Source: Heliocidaris tuberculata
Taxonomy: Eukaryota; Echinodermata; Echinoidea; Camarodonta; Echinometridae
NCBI GenBank assembly: GCA_025618425.1
Contig: CM046832.1
Span: 22,621,917 to 22,685,916 of the forward strand
Length of the DNA: 64,000 nt
Reading direction: 5' to 3'
Part shown: in pieces, positions 1 through 11,100 of the stretch
Layout of the letters: the number at the start of each line of letters is the position of its first letter
How positions within the stretch are numbered: the stretch's first letter is position 1
The notes under the pieces: generated by a model
Seen by the model: the letters and a program-made list of their open reading frames with translations, nothing else
What the model was told of the DNA's origin: nothing
Database searches by the model: none
Position numbers and translations under genes: made by a program

Positions 1-54
1 CATGTGCAATACATTCATCTTTCTCTCCTACATCTCCCGCTTCCGCAACCCGCC

Positions 55-165
55 CCCCCCCCCTCTCTCTCTCTTCCCCCTTCCCTCTCTCTCTCTCCCC
101 CTCCCCCTCTCTCTCTCCCTCTGTCTTTCTCTCTCTCTGTCTACGTCTCTGTATCTCTCTTTCAT
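55..165. repeat. CT-rich low-complexity tract
   Basis: C runs followed by imperfect (CT)n. The open frames over it (Ser/Leu/Pro runs) are not genes. A (TTTA)n tract follows at about 271-310. Confidence 0.9.
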
Positions 166-429
166 TCTATACCCATAGACTCTTCTTGAATTTTGACATT
201 TAAAAACTATTCCATGAATCCTTGAGCCTAGCCTAAATTTGTTGGTCTCTGGCTGCTACAATAAAGGGCCTATTTATTTATTTATTTATTTATTTATTTA
301 CTTATTTATTCTGCATTCTTTATACAGGGTAGTCTCTTCGTTACATAAAAACTGTTTTGCAAGAGAGCCCTCTATGGAAAGCAGTCAATAGTTTTACAGT
401 TCGTTCATTACCTCTGTTACACGTTTACC

Positions 430-640
430 AGTGGCGGATTTTTCCTCCTTTTTTTTTTTTTTTTTTTTTTTTTTTTGGGGGGGGGGGGCCCATGCTCCCT
501 ATTTTAAAACTCAAGTGACATTCCTTAAGTACATAATTGCAAGTTTGTGCCCCTCCTCATTTCAGCTGATGATTTTTTTTTTTCTGGGGGGGGGGGGGGG
601 GGAGGAGGTTGCACGAATTTTCTGCTCCCTCCTATAACAC
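430..640. repeat. Poly-T/poly-G repeat of the GTGGCGGAT family
   Basis: Begins CCAGTGGCGGATTTTTCCTC, followed by a T run abutting a G run, then a second T-to-G transition at about 571-602. Open frames here are homopolymer artefacts. Confidence 0.55.
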
Positions 641-2048
641 AAAATCCTTGACCCGCCCTTTCGCGTTACGACTGACATTGGTTAGTGTGCAAACCACCAA
701 CATCTCTCTCCTCCCCCCCTCTCTCTCTCTCTCTCTACCATTACCATTCCCAATACACTGCAAATTATTCCCGGAGTCCCTCCATCCAACTCCCATCTCC
801 CTCACCCTTTTCTCTAAAATGCAAGCTCCCCAACGCCCTTTCTATGCCAATCCAATCTCATCATTTGCATACTTCTACGAATATTGAACCGACATTCATA
901 CAAAGTTGTTCCATTACCGTAAAACGGAATGAATATAATAGGTACAAGCGGGATGAATAGAACAAAAATTGGTAAAGCGTTAACCCCCCCCCCCCCCTCC
1001 CTACCAATGATGCAGGCTCTATTAAATTTTCCCCTTTCTTTCTCTGTCCAATGTAAAAAAAAAAAGGGTAAAAAAAGGTCTGCATCATTCCTGGGAACAA
1101 AATTGTATAAAATGCTTATCCAATTTTGTGTTCCTATTCATCTCGATTTACTGTCCCTTGTGCCTGTTATCTTGAAGTATCTGACCCATCCATCGCCGAA
1201 TTCTTCTTTCTCTCTTGTGATATCTTTAAATCATTTACGTCATAATTTTATTCTTCTGGAGTCCGATAGGCCACAGCAGGGCCGCAACTTGAGTTTCGAT
1301 TGATTCCATTGATTGATTGCGATTTGATTGAATCCATCACAAGAGATTGATATCAATCACAGCTTTAGAGAGAGAAGAGATTCTAAGTTTGATTATTAGA
1401 TGATTGATTAGATGATTTTCGATCGATTTGGACAAATCGCAACTTTTTTGCTTGCTTGTAATCATGGTATAATGTAAACCTGGGTGGGTGCTGTAGAGGG
1501 TGTCAAAAATGTAAGGACTTTATATTTTTCCAACTTTTTTTAGTTACAAGGCACCCTTCAGCACCCCGAGTGGAAAGGTCGCTCCCAGGTTCCTGCTCAA
1601 GCCCCACACCACCTCTCTCCCATCTCACCTCTCTCCCATCTCACCTCTATACTTCATTCCCTGGCTACAAACGAAAGTTGCATCCGCGTCATCCGCGTAA
1701 TTGTCTACTGCCCTCTATATATCATGAACGGATACCACACTTTGTTGGGGGCGTTGATTTCATTCGGATGAACTGATGATTTGATTAATTTTTCAATTCT
1801 TATTATTTCACATTTACTGAGATTAAAAATGACTTGTTCAACCGTTCCTAAAGGATTTATAGTTGTTATGTCATCAAAAAAATGTCTCCTGTAATTAGTC
1901 CTTCAAATTAATGATTAAAAATTGAGAAACTTTTTAAGTTTGATACTTTGTTGTACCGTATATAAAGATGTATTTTTACTTATAAATGTATTGGTGTTTT
2001 TATGATCCATTGAAGAATGTAGTAAGCATAAGAAGGGAAGAATGAGCA
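641..2048. other. Left-flank sequence without genes
   Basis: C-rich and CT-rich stretches, GATT-rich sequence at about 1297-1435, and a threefold 15 bp tandem (CACCTCTCTCCCATCT-type) at about 1605-1650. No coding signal. Confidence 0.6.
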
Positions 2049-2077
2049 AGAGAGAGGGAGAGAGATAGACAGAGAGT

Positions 2078-2127
<50 letters not shown>

Positions 2128-2160
2128 AGAGAAAGGGAGGGGGAGGGAGGGAGGGAGAAA
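2049..2160. repeat. (GA)n microsatellite
   Basis: Imperfect then pure GA repeats passing into GGGAGGGA-type sequence and a T run. Ser/Leu-repeat frames here are artefacts. Confidence 0.95.
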
Positions 2161-3071
2161 GATTTTTTTTTTTTCAATTTTTTTTTCACATCTCTTTAAA
2201 AAATATTCAACAATCAATATAAATTGAACAATATATAACATATTAAAAATAACAACATTTATGTACATGACAATATAAAAGAAAGATGAAGTGTGGAGGA
2301 TGTGAGGGATTAACAAAGATAAAAGAAGAGACAGACAAAGACAGAGACAGACAAAGGGTCCATGCTGATCGTTTTCTTAGTTGTGGACCATTTTTAATTC
2401 TATTACTGTAAAGCTCAAAATAACAAATATTGGGGATGCTGTCTGATTTCATGGCACCAAATTTCTTTTATTCTAAGTAAACATTGTACTACATGTTGCT
2501 TGAGAGAGCAAATCAATTACCTCATATATCTTTGGTAAATTCCAAAGTTTGTATTCATTATTTTCATTACATATCTATGCTCCATGTCCATCAAAGTGTA
2601 TACAGGACACTCACATTTGTTTTAAAAATGAAGTAGAAGAAACATATCCAATTGAATGTTGGATATGTCCGAGGCAACAGCAAGAAAGAATAAACTACAT
2701 GCACACAGCGCCCACACTCGGGAGGGGTTTTGCAGGCATGACATTTCATCGACCAGCGTTTTCCCTTGTCCTCAGCTTGCACCCCCCCCCCCCCCCCCCC
2801 CCATTTTTAGAATCCAAGGGCCAGTTTCTTGAAACCACTGTAAGTCCAAGTTCATTGACATCCCACTGAATCGCATGTTTATTCTATAATGCACATTTTT
2901 ATTGTCTGAGAACTTAGACTAACGATAGTTTCAACTTTCGAGAAACTGGGCCCTGGTGCTATTGCTGCATACATGTACCAACAAAGTCTAGGTGACGATT
3001 CCTTGAAAAAAGTCCCCAATAAATGATTCATAAAGTGTCTTTTCATGCTGGCACAATGTGCTGAATATCAT
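2161..3071. other. Intergenic sequence with a poly-C run
   Basis: AT-rich sequence with GACAGACAAAG-type short repeats near 2330 and a pure C run at about 2780-2802. CCAGTTTCTTGAAACCA (about 2821-2838) and TCTCGAAAGTTGAAAC-type words near 2930 suggest another small inverted repeat. No gene seen. Confidence 0.5.
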
Positions 3072-3207
3072 GGGAGCGTTTCATCAAACGTTTTGTCAGT
3101 GATTTTTACCGACAAATTTGCTCTCAGCCAATCAGATGCAAGGATTTCAGTAGCTTATAACAGTTGTCGGTAAAAATCACTGACAAAACGATTGATGAAA
3201 CGCTCCC
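3072..3207 (+). mobile_element. Palindromic MITE, copy 1
   Basis: A 136 bp element with TIRs of about 45 bp starting GGGAGCGTTTCATCAA and continuing TTTTGTCAGTGATTTTTACC. The centre includes CCAATCAGATGCAAGG. No coding capacity. The second copy lies 84 bp downstream with its centre reversed. Confidence 0.85.
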
Positions 3208-3288
3208 TTATATTTATCAAAGCTTTAGCAATGCTACCATGACATAGACAAACCAATGTCTTGTCTCGGCTGGGTTTAAAACTCAGAC

Positions 3289-3430
3289 CTGGGGAGCGTT
3301 TCATCAAGTTTTTTGTCAGTGATTTTTACCGACAACTGTTATAAGCTACTGAAATCCTTGCATCTGATTGGCTGAGAGCAACTTTGTCATTAAAAATCAC
3401 TGACAAAATGCTTGATGAAATGCTCCCCAG
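3289..3430 (-). mobile_element. Palindromic MITE, copy 2 (inverted relative to copy 1)
   Basis: Same TIR as the element at 3072-3207 (GGGGAGCGTTTCATCAA), with the central segment present as the reverse complement. The ends read CTGGGGAGC and GCTCCCCAG. The two copies are therefore head-to-head insertions of one family just beyond the synaptophysin-family gene. Confidence 0.85.
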
Positions 3431-3469
3431 TTGAAACATCACAAAAGACGTAACACCTTTATCAGCAAC

Positions 3470-3475
3470 TTTATT
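3470..3475 (-). promoter_or_regulatory. Candidate distal polyadenylation signal (AATAAA)
   Basis: The exact hexamer AATAAA lies on the minus strand just before the MITE pair at 3072-3430, so the unique sequence downstream of the gene ends where the repeats begin. A competing proximal hexamer lies at 6326-6331. Confidence 0.35.
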
Positions 3476-6325
3476 TCAAATGCAGATTACGAAGTACACT
3501 TCATGGCAACAGTGTCAGTATCACAGAAGCAAAATACATGTATGCAGACTTGAAAATGACAGGTTCATTACAAAGTGAAATTGATGGATTTATAGTTTTT
3601 TATTAGGATACAAAACAGAATAACAGGAAGATGTTAACAAAACTCTTCCATCTTTACATAAGAATTTATAAAAGATCGCACACTCGTATCAAAGATATAA
3701 TATAATCATGCTGGATGTTGATGGGCAGGGATTATACAGTGACACTGCTATCAAGAGATTATAAATAAATACCCTTGTTATACTATTACATGGCCAGACA
3801 ATAATAACACAATATAATTGTTCAATAAGTTTTTAATAAAGAGTATTATGGCTTATGGCCACAATTTTAACTAAGAAGATCATAGGAATTTGTGGAGTGT
3901 GGAGCTAAAAGTCACAGAAAATACTTGCTCTACCCTAGTTGTTTGGGTAGATTATAAAATTCCTCCTACAAACTTGCCATTATTGGAACTTCATTTGGGC
4001 TTTTGTAACAACTACTTTTGGCACAATAAATAATGGATTAGAATTGTCAAACATGTTTAAGCTCCTGCAATACAAGATATATTATATTCTTATAATAAGA
4101 GTCACTTACAGAGGCATAACTTGCCAAAAAAATTCAATCACATATATTCCTTCACAATACTGATATGAAAGGTAATATTTTGATTTGAAAATGTGCAGAG
4201 GAAAGTGAGGGAAGTCAAACCTTCAGATTTACATACCGTTCTCCATTCTTATAGCATATATTCAAAGCAATACAACATGGTAAAAGACGAACATGTATCC
4301 TCCAATTAGAACAAATAGAATTCACAAAAATCAGTTCAATATTTCATGAAAGTAATTACATAACAATTGGGTGCTTTTTCATTTGAAATCAATCACACAA
4401 AAAATGTTGATTCAAATCTTTGATACATTATTTGGCAACAGAAAATGGCATCTTTATTTCACAAGAGACCACTTTTCTGAAAAAAAAAGTAAGATGCTGC
4501 AAAACTATTTGGAAGAACAAGTGAAATAATCAATTTCAGAAAAAAAGAGAGTATTTATTTACAGATATTATCAACCATTTATGAGCATCTGAAAACATGG
4601 GTAACAGCCCACTGGTCCAAAAAAAACCCTAATCCTCATCTGAAAAGGAAAAAAGACAAACAATATCACCCATGAGCAACCAATGAGCTGTAAAACCAAT
4701 GGCCTGTCCCCTGATGTGATAACAACCTGACACAAGCAACTCCAGAAAGATCACCACTGCAATATAAACTATTTCACAAACTATGAGAACGGATTTGCTA
4801 CAATGTATTCAACAGCTTACATTATGGACATAGCCTTTTAAAGCTGTGCATCATGTTGTGTGCATTCTGCATATTATAACCCCAAGGATGCCCCAAATAT
4901 AGAAACAATGTGTATGAAATTCTTTACCTCTATTGTTTGGAAGGTATCTTAATCAAGTTAAAAAAAAAAAAAATGGTCAGAGAAATTCAAACCAAAAAAT
5001 AAATCTTCCATAATCTACACATCTCTCTACACAGGCAGCACAGGATTTGCAAGCTGTAATCATATTTACATCATATTGTATTTGCTTTCTTATTAACATT
5101 TTAGATTTCTTTTAATGTCTGTTTTTGTACAATAAATATGTACTGTTAGCAGAGAAGTGCACAATAATGGATGATCTGTGCATAACGTTGACACTACCTC
5201 CAAAGGAATAAATTCTATAAATGCACAAAATTTGCCACATCGTAGTGGCAACAGTTTTTGTTCATGATTACAAAACCACACCATATTTTGAATAGATATT
5301 ATTTACAGTAGAATATTCCAAGCACATAGGCTTCCATTAAAGCATAAAATCAATTTACATGTGCAACATGAGAAACAATTTTGTACAGCTCTCTTTCTCT
5401 ATCTAATCATTTGATTTTTTTAAAAGTTCTTCATGCTATTCCTATATCTATATTAGTTTATAACTAATCTTGCATAATAATAAATTGAAACTTGTACAAA
5501 GGCTGTGGCTTCTCCTGCCTTGCTAATGTGTCGCATTGAGAAAGAAGCCACAGTAGTAAAAATTAATAGCTGAGAACTTTTTTTCCCCTCCTACTCAAAA
5601 CAGGCAAATTTTTTCATCTCAAATTTATAGCACCCTAGTCATATTCATACTGAAATCTGATGATTTCACTTTAAGAGGACCAATCACAAATAAAACATTA
5701 ATTTTTACTTCTATAAATTGTTAGAACACAAAAACAATGCCTCAAAATTATATGAGACATCTAAATGGTCAACACACAAAGGAAAAACAAAATCAAAATG
5801 ATGGCTGGCATGACAGTTAACTCAAAGTTAACTTCCCACCTGCAAATCAAATTTTAGACAAGTGTGTCCACTATTCTACTAACACGGCACTTTTACCTTT
5901 ATGTTGTAGACAATTTCAATATCTAAAATTTGCACTGTTTTATTCTGAAGTAATACTAGAAGCTGACATTCAATGGCAGGATACCATTACAGCACCCTAA
6001 CTAATAACAAACAAAATGCACTGATTTTGAATTTTGGAAAGTTTATCCTTCCCTGTATTCTTCATTTCAATTGATATAAACTCAATTTCTTCCAAATACA
6101 AGTGTGCAAAAAAAAAAATTGGGTTGTGTAATCAGGGGATGATCCAGGATTGTTAGAATGAAGGGGGGGGGGGGGGGGTAGTGGTGGTGGCTAAATTGGC
6201 ATTTTTCTTGGTATGACCTTTTTCATTCCAAGGAATATGGTTGTCACTTAGACTCATTTCAGTTGCCAAAAAGTCTTTTTTGGTTACACCAGGAGTTTCA
6301 GACAACTGCATATGTCAAGCCCTTC

Positions 6326-6331
6326 TTTATT
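6326..6331 (-). promoter_or_regulatory. Candidate proximal polyadenylation signal (AATAAA)
   Basis: First AATAAA on the gene strand after the stop codon at 6752, about 420 nt downstream. It would produce a short 3' UTR. Confidence 0.35.
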
Positions 6332-6751
6332 TTAGAACTGTCCAGTCTTCTGTGCAAGTATTATACCTCATCTGAATACACTTACATTTCATACCAGCTA
6401 ATCTGAAAGTAACATAATATGCTTCATATATTTCCTGGTTTTTATAAATACATGTACATACAATCAATGAAATATGATATGTTAGATATTCTAAAGCTGA
6501 TTTAGTGGTCATTTCAGTGCTGTCATCTGATATACATGTATTCAGTCAATTTCATTAGCTTAACTCGCCTTTATCAAAAGCATGTAAAACCTAAACATTG
6601 TCAACCAACTTTATACATAGCCCTCTCTAAAGCACTATGACTTTAATACACATCAATTAAACCCATCAGTGACTGCAAAGAACTATTTTTACCTTACATA
6701 CTTCTACCACTACAGGTATTGATGTATTACCTAACAGGGTGTTGACTTAGA

Positions 6752-6886
6752 TTAAACAGTGTTGGGGTTGGCAGGAGGATTTGCACCCTCAGCTTTGCTC
6801 TGCATGCGTTGCTTGAACCATGTCGTCTCTTTGGCGATGAACCAGAGGTTGCTACCCCACACAATGGTGTTCAGGAAGCCAAATAC
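6752..6886 (-). CDS. SYPL1: Synaptophysin-family gene, final coding exon (TM4 and tail)
   Basis: Encodes residues 221-264 followed by TAA. TM4 reads VFGFLNTIVWGSNLWFI, then AKETTWF, matching the VFGFLNLVLW/FVFKETGW pattern of synaptophysins. The tail ends ANPPANPNTV. A pure (GA)n tract begins about 14 bp upstream of the exon on the gene strand, unusually close to the splice acceptor. Confidence 0.93.
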   Translation of the reverse strand, partial: VFGFLNTIVWGSNLWFIAKETTWFKQRMQSKAEGANPPANPNTV

Positions 6887-6898
6887 CTAGATGGCATA

Positions 6899-6953
<55 letters not shown>

Positions 6954-8096
6954 ACAGACAGAATGGGGTTTAGATAAATCATATCATAATTGACAAAATA
7001 ATTCAATATACTGCAAATTATTTGAAAACTTGTACATATATCTATGCATGACGCAGGGTTAGCGGAAAATAAAGAAATAATGAAATAAAAGCACATTGAA
7101 ATCTCTGATAAAAATCATGTCTTTCAGGACAAGGAAAAAATAAGATTTTTTTCATTAATTTCATTAATAATCTCATTCATAAAAAACCCAAACAAAAAAG
7201 GAGTCACCCCCATTCGCATGGGACAGTACACTGAAAGCTAAATTGGCGGTCTACGATAAATGATTATTCCACACAAAGTCACATCAAGTTCCCTAACTAT
7301 TACATCAACTATGAAGAGGCAGTGAGCATACAGCTACACCATGGTATCCTACACATTGAAGGAATTCTATACTGGTCATACAAAGCAATGTTTTTGTAAT
7401 GTGCATGGCAACCAATCTACTAAAAATTTCATAAATTTGGTATCAAAAGAGGTGTAAGACTCAAGGCTATTCAGTGGGTGGATTTCTACTTCATGAAAAT
7501 ACCTTTGGGTAGGTCAATTCAGAGTTAACTGACTGCCATAAATACAGTTTTCAGAATACCCTGTGCAGCTAACCATGTATGAATTTGGGAAGCAAGCTAA
7601 ATGCAAAACCAATGGCAAACTTAAAGGGAAGGTTGAGTTCTGGGAAAGTTAAAAATATCATTTGTGAGCTTTCTCATTATCATGATGTTAGTCTGGAAGA
7701 TTATCATAGTAGATAATGTCCCCTGAAAAGGATTGCTCTTCAAAAGCCCTCACAATGAAAATATGACAAGAAACAGGTGAAATGTTCAGGCCGAACATTT
7801 GTGTGTGGTCCCGTATACACATTTCTGTGTGCAGTGCGGGTGACTCTCAGTAGGAGTGGGTCAATTTCTTATCATTTAGGTGATTCCAAAACCTTACTGC
7901 ATACACCAATTCTTATGTGCTGTATAATCAACCTTTCCCAATTGCTTTGAGACTGTTTCTTTCACAATTTCATCTCATGACCAGAACTCAACTTTATCTT
8001 TAAATGGCCCCTTCACAGGACTCGAGAGATAGTAAACTGAATACAATGATTTTCCCATCTTGTTACAAAAGCACAATGAACACTAAGAGAAGCAAG

Positions 8097-8155
<59 letters not shown>

Positions 8156-11100
8156 TGTGTGTGTGTGTGTGTGTGTGTAGGCCTACACAGGGAACACAAC
8201 GATGCTATAATAATCTTTCAAGTACCATTTATGTGCATTGGTGTTTAGAGATTTCATGTTTTCATGTTTTACAGAAGTTCCTGACAATAATAAACGGTCT
8301 CCCTCCTAATCCTCAGAAACTTGACAACTGTGACTACTTGTCATCTATAAAAATTGCCAAATGCTCTAGCCTAAATTTTACTGCTGCTCAGTGCAAGCAT
8401 GAAAATTCATTTAAAAAAGTGCAAAGACATCGTCCTTACCACTGAAAAGTTGAGGGATGAATATTTAGGGCTGCTTAGCGATTCACAGGTGACACTGTTC
8501 ATGCCACATACTGGACCATATGCAGTGGGGATGCTCATAAGTTTGTCAAAGTTTGTCCAGTACTTGACATCATTGAGTCCTGCTGCCCAAGCACAGGATG
8601 AGATGAAGAAGAGTAGTACAAATACACCTGTGATCACTAGATCCTACAGTGGAGCAAACAAGAAATCACTTTTCTAGATTATCAAGGCTAGGTGCAGGGT
8701 GTAAACATGACATAGTAGATGGCATAAAGAAGCAAAACATTATGAATCACTGTTAGGATGGCTAGCTATATGGTACACATATTGAGAGATAAGAAACTAT
8801 TGCAATAACTTTACCTTACCTTAGCAGGATACATGTACACTTACATGCATGTACTATGTATAACAAACCAATATGAGGTGTTGTAAACACAATGCATCAA
8901 ATCAAAGCAATATTTCTGCTAATATCAGATATATCAATATCCTATTTTCTGAATCTTCACTTTAATTAATACTCTTCAGTTTCAAATTATCATGATAACA
9001 AGAATTGGACCAAAAATTCCTGCAACCGTGATACCATTAATATGACTAAAGATCAACTGTTACTTTCTTTCTTTGTCCATCCATCCAAGTTCCAACAGAA
9101 GTGAGGAAATGTGAAAAAATAAATAGTGGATGATATCCACAATTTACATCAAGGGTGGAATTAAGAGGGGGGTGTTGGTAAATCAACCTGTACAGATGCC
9201 AGAATCACTCAAACCAGCAGGGACAAGGTTGGTGATTGATTGTTGGACCATCTCCTCTTTAAAGTAGTCATCCGAAGAAAATTCATGACAACTGAAAATT
9301 AGTGACAAATTATATATGGATGGAAAGATTACAACTTGAAAAACACAAATGATGTGCTGAAAAGTCATATAAATATCCTGGAAAGGCTTCAGACCCCCAA
9401 ACCAAGCCAAACAACGGTCGTAGCGAGGTCTGGATTGTGACGTCACATCCTTGACAGCTATACAGCCAGGTGCGCACGCAGCCAGTTTACTCTCGTTTGT
9501 TTACCACACGTTTGTTTTCCTCTGCTATATATTGTCGCTCTTTCACGTTAATTATTCGATATCATTCGACATATCACTCAGGAGTGTGTCATCTTGAAAC
9601 ATTATAGAATATATCTGCGTGATTATTTCAACTTTTATGAAACAATAATCAGCTATAAACCAATTTCGCGAGTTTGACAACTTCAGCTTAGTATTGGCTA
9701 TCGCGGCTTGTGCATGGCCGGGGATCCGGCGCTCGTGTTGCATGTTTTGTTACACAATTAATACATGGTTGGGAGTGCGTTAGTGCGATCTGGCAACACA
9801 AAGGTTTTTATCGTGGTGTACTAACGCAAGAGGCGTAGCCGAGTGTGTTAGACACCACGATAAAAACCTGCGTGTTGCTGGATCGCACTAACGCACAAAC
9901 TCACAACCATGTATTAATAGTTTTATAAAACGGGTCTATAATCTTAGTGTTTTCTTACAATCTTAGTGTTTGATACGGATTAGCCGTGCGTTAGTCCCCT
10001 CGCCGTGCGTTAGTACTTTTTTTTTGCACGGTCACTCGGTGTTATTTGACCAATCAGGATGGCTACATTCTTGAACCCGTTTTATAATGCCTACTAGCAC
10101 ACTACCTTGTGACTGATTTCTTCGCTTTTGTATTTTTTGAGAGAATAATCAGACTCGGCTATATCGTGGTTGAGGAAACCACTCATTCGTTAGCACGCAA
10201 AAATAAAGTGCGGAGTCTATGGACGGGGAAAGAGGAAACCAATGCATGCAACGCAATGAAGCACTTCTGTATGGAGTGAATGGTGGTTTCCTCAACCACA
10301 ATAATGCCAGACTTTCAGTACCAAATCCAAATGTTACTTTTCTAGCATTTTTAGAAGGATTTTTTGATATCTTCTTTCTGTCAGACTTCACAAGCTTCAT
10401 CAGTTCATGCTTCATGATCTCCGGCTCACCCAGGCAACATTTCATTGCCCCGTCTGTGGCCGTGGCCGTGGCTCGATCTGGTTCGTGCTGGTAGGCTTGT
10501 GAAGACTTCTACCATCGCCCAGTTCTTCTCCTTCTTCTTCTCCTTCTTCTCCTTCAATCTCTCATACATGTACCTCCCCATCATCATCATCACTGTTGCT
10601 ATAAACTGAATCACTTTCTTCACCAATTTCTATGTCCATATTGAGCTCAATTTCCTCGTTTACAACCGACATTTCGATCTCTAAATCTCAAATGTGTTTT
10701 CAATGCATGCGGCACGCCTAGCCAGCAGCTCTCGTTATGTTGCCAAGCTTGTGACGTCACACATCGCGACACTCTACGGAGGACTGCTGAAGGCAGAAAA
10801 TCTGGATCTCACAAACACCATTTTTGAAAGATGATTACTGCAGGCCCCAAATATATCTTGTTATACCTAATCAGTAAAGCTTCCCCTTCGCAGTGATATG
10901 AATTTTGCAGCAATTCAAAACACTTTTGACTCTTCGGGTGACTACTTTAAACAATGAGTTTGTGCTATTTTCCAGGCAATTTTGTCAAAATGTTCTCATG
11001 GTCTTGCATTTCAGCAGGTGTTTGGGGTTTGGGAAGGGGAATGATATCATCCTGATTAAGTCTTGTCTTTTTGCTACATAGCAACAGAGCTTAACGAAGA

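Larger units (their letters stand above)
3431..6751 (-). other. Probable 3' UTR and downstream sequence of the synaptophysin-family gene
   Basis: About 3.3 kb with no coding signal on either strand. It is AT-rich, largely free of the hairpin elements seen elsewhere, and contains AATAAA hexamers on the gene strand at 6326-6331 and 3470-3475. The first would give a 3' UTR of roughly 430 nt, the second one of about 3.3 kb. The relative absence of transposons favours a long UTR, but this is inference. A poly-G run at about 6163-6178 follows a GGATGATCCAGG-type motif and marks a small insertion of the poly-G repeat family. Confidence 0.45.
6887..8439 (-). other. Intron 5 of the synaptophysin-family gene
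   Basis: Holds a (GA)n tract at 6901-6948, a second compound (GA)n-(GT)n tract at about 8096-8178, and between them a diverged inverted-repeat insertion of about 370 bp (7621-7995). No coding sequence was seen. Confidence 0.7.
9258..10951. mobile_element. Composite repeat with diverged terminal inverted arms (1.7 kb)
   Basis: Both ends carry TTTAAAGTAGTCAYCCGAAG facing inward, and each arm contains a TGACGTCA palindrome (9438-9445 and 10752-10759) about 180-190 bp inside. Between the arms lie hairpins at 9757-9918 and 9920-10088, a further hairpin at 10163-10303, and a broken acidic open frame on the minus strand. The layout suggests an old DNA transposon later hit by smaller elements. Arm similarity beyond the terminal ~20 bp is patchy. 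Confidence 0.5.

Noticed and set aside
3260..3292. GGCTGGGTTTAAAACTCAGACC, vaguely like a tRNA B box on the minus strand
   Set aside because: No cloverleaf, A box or acceptor stem could be drawn around it.
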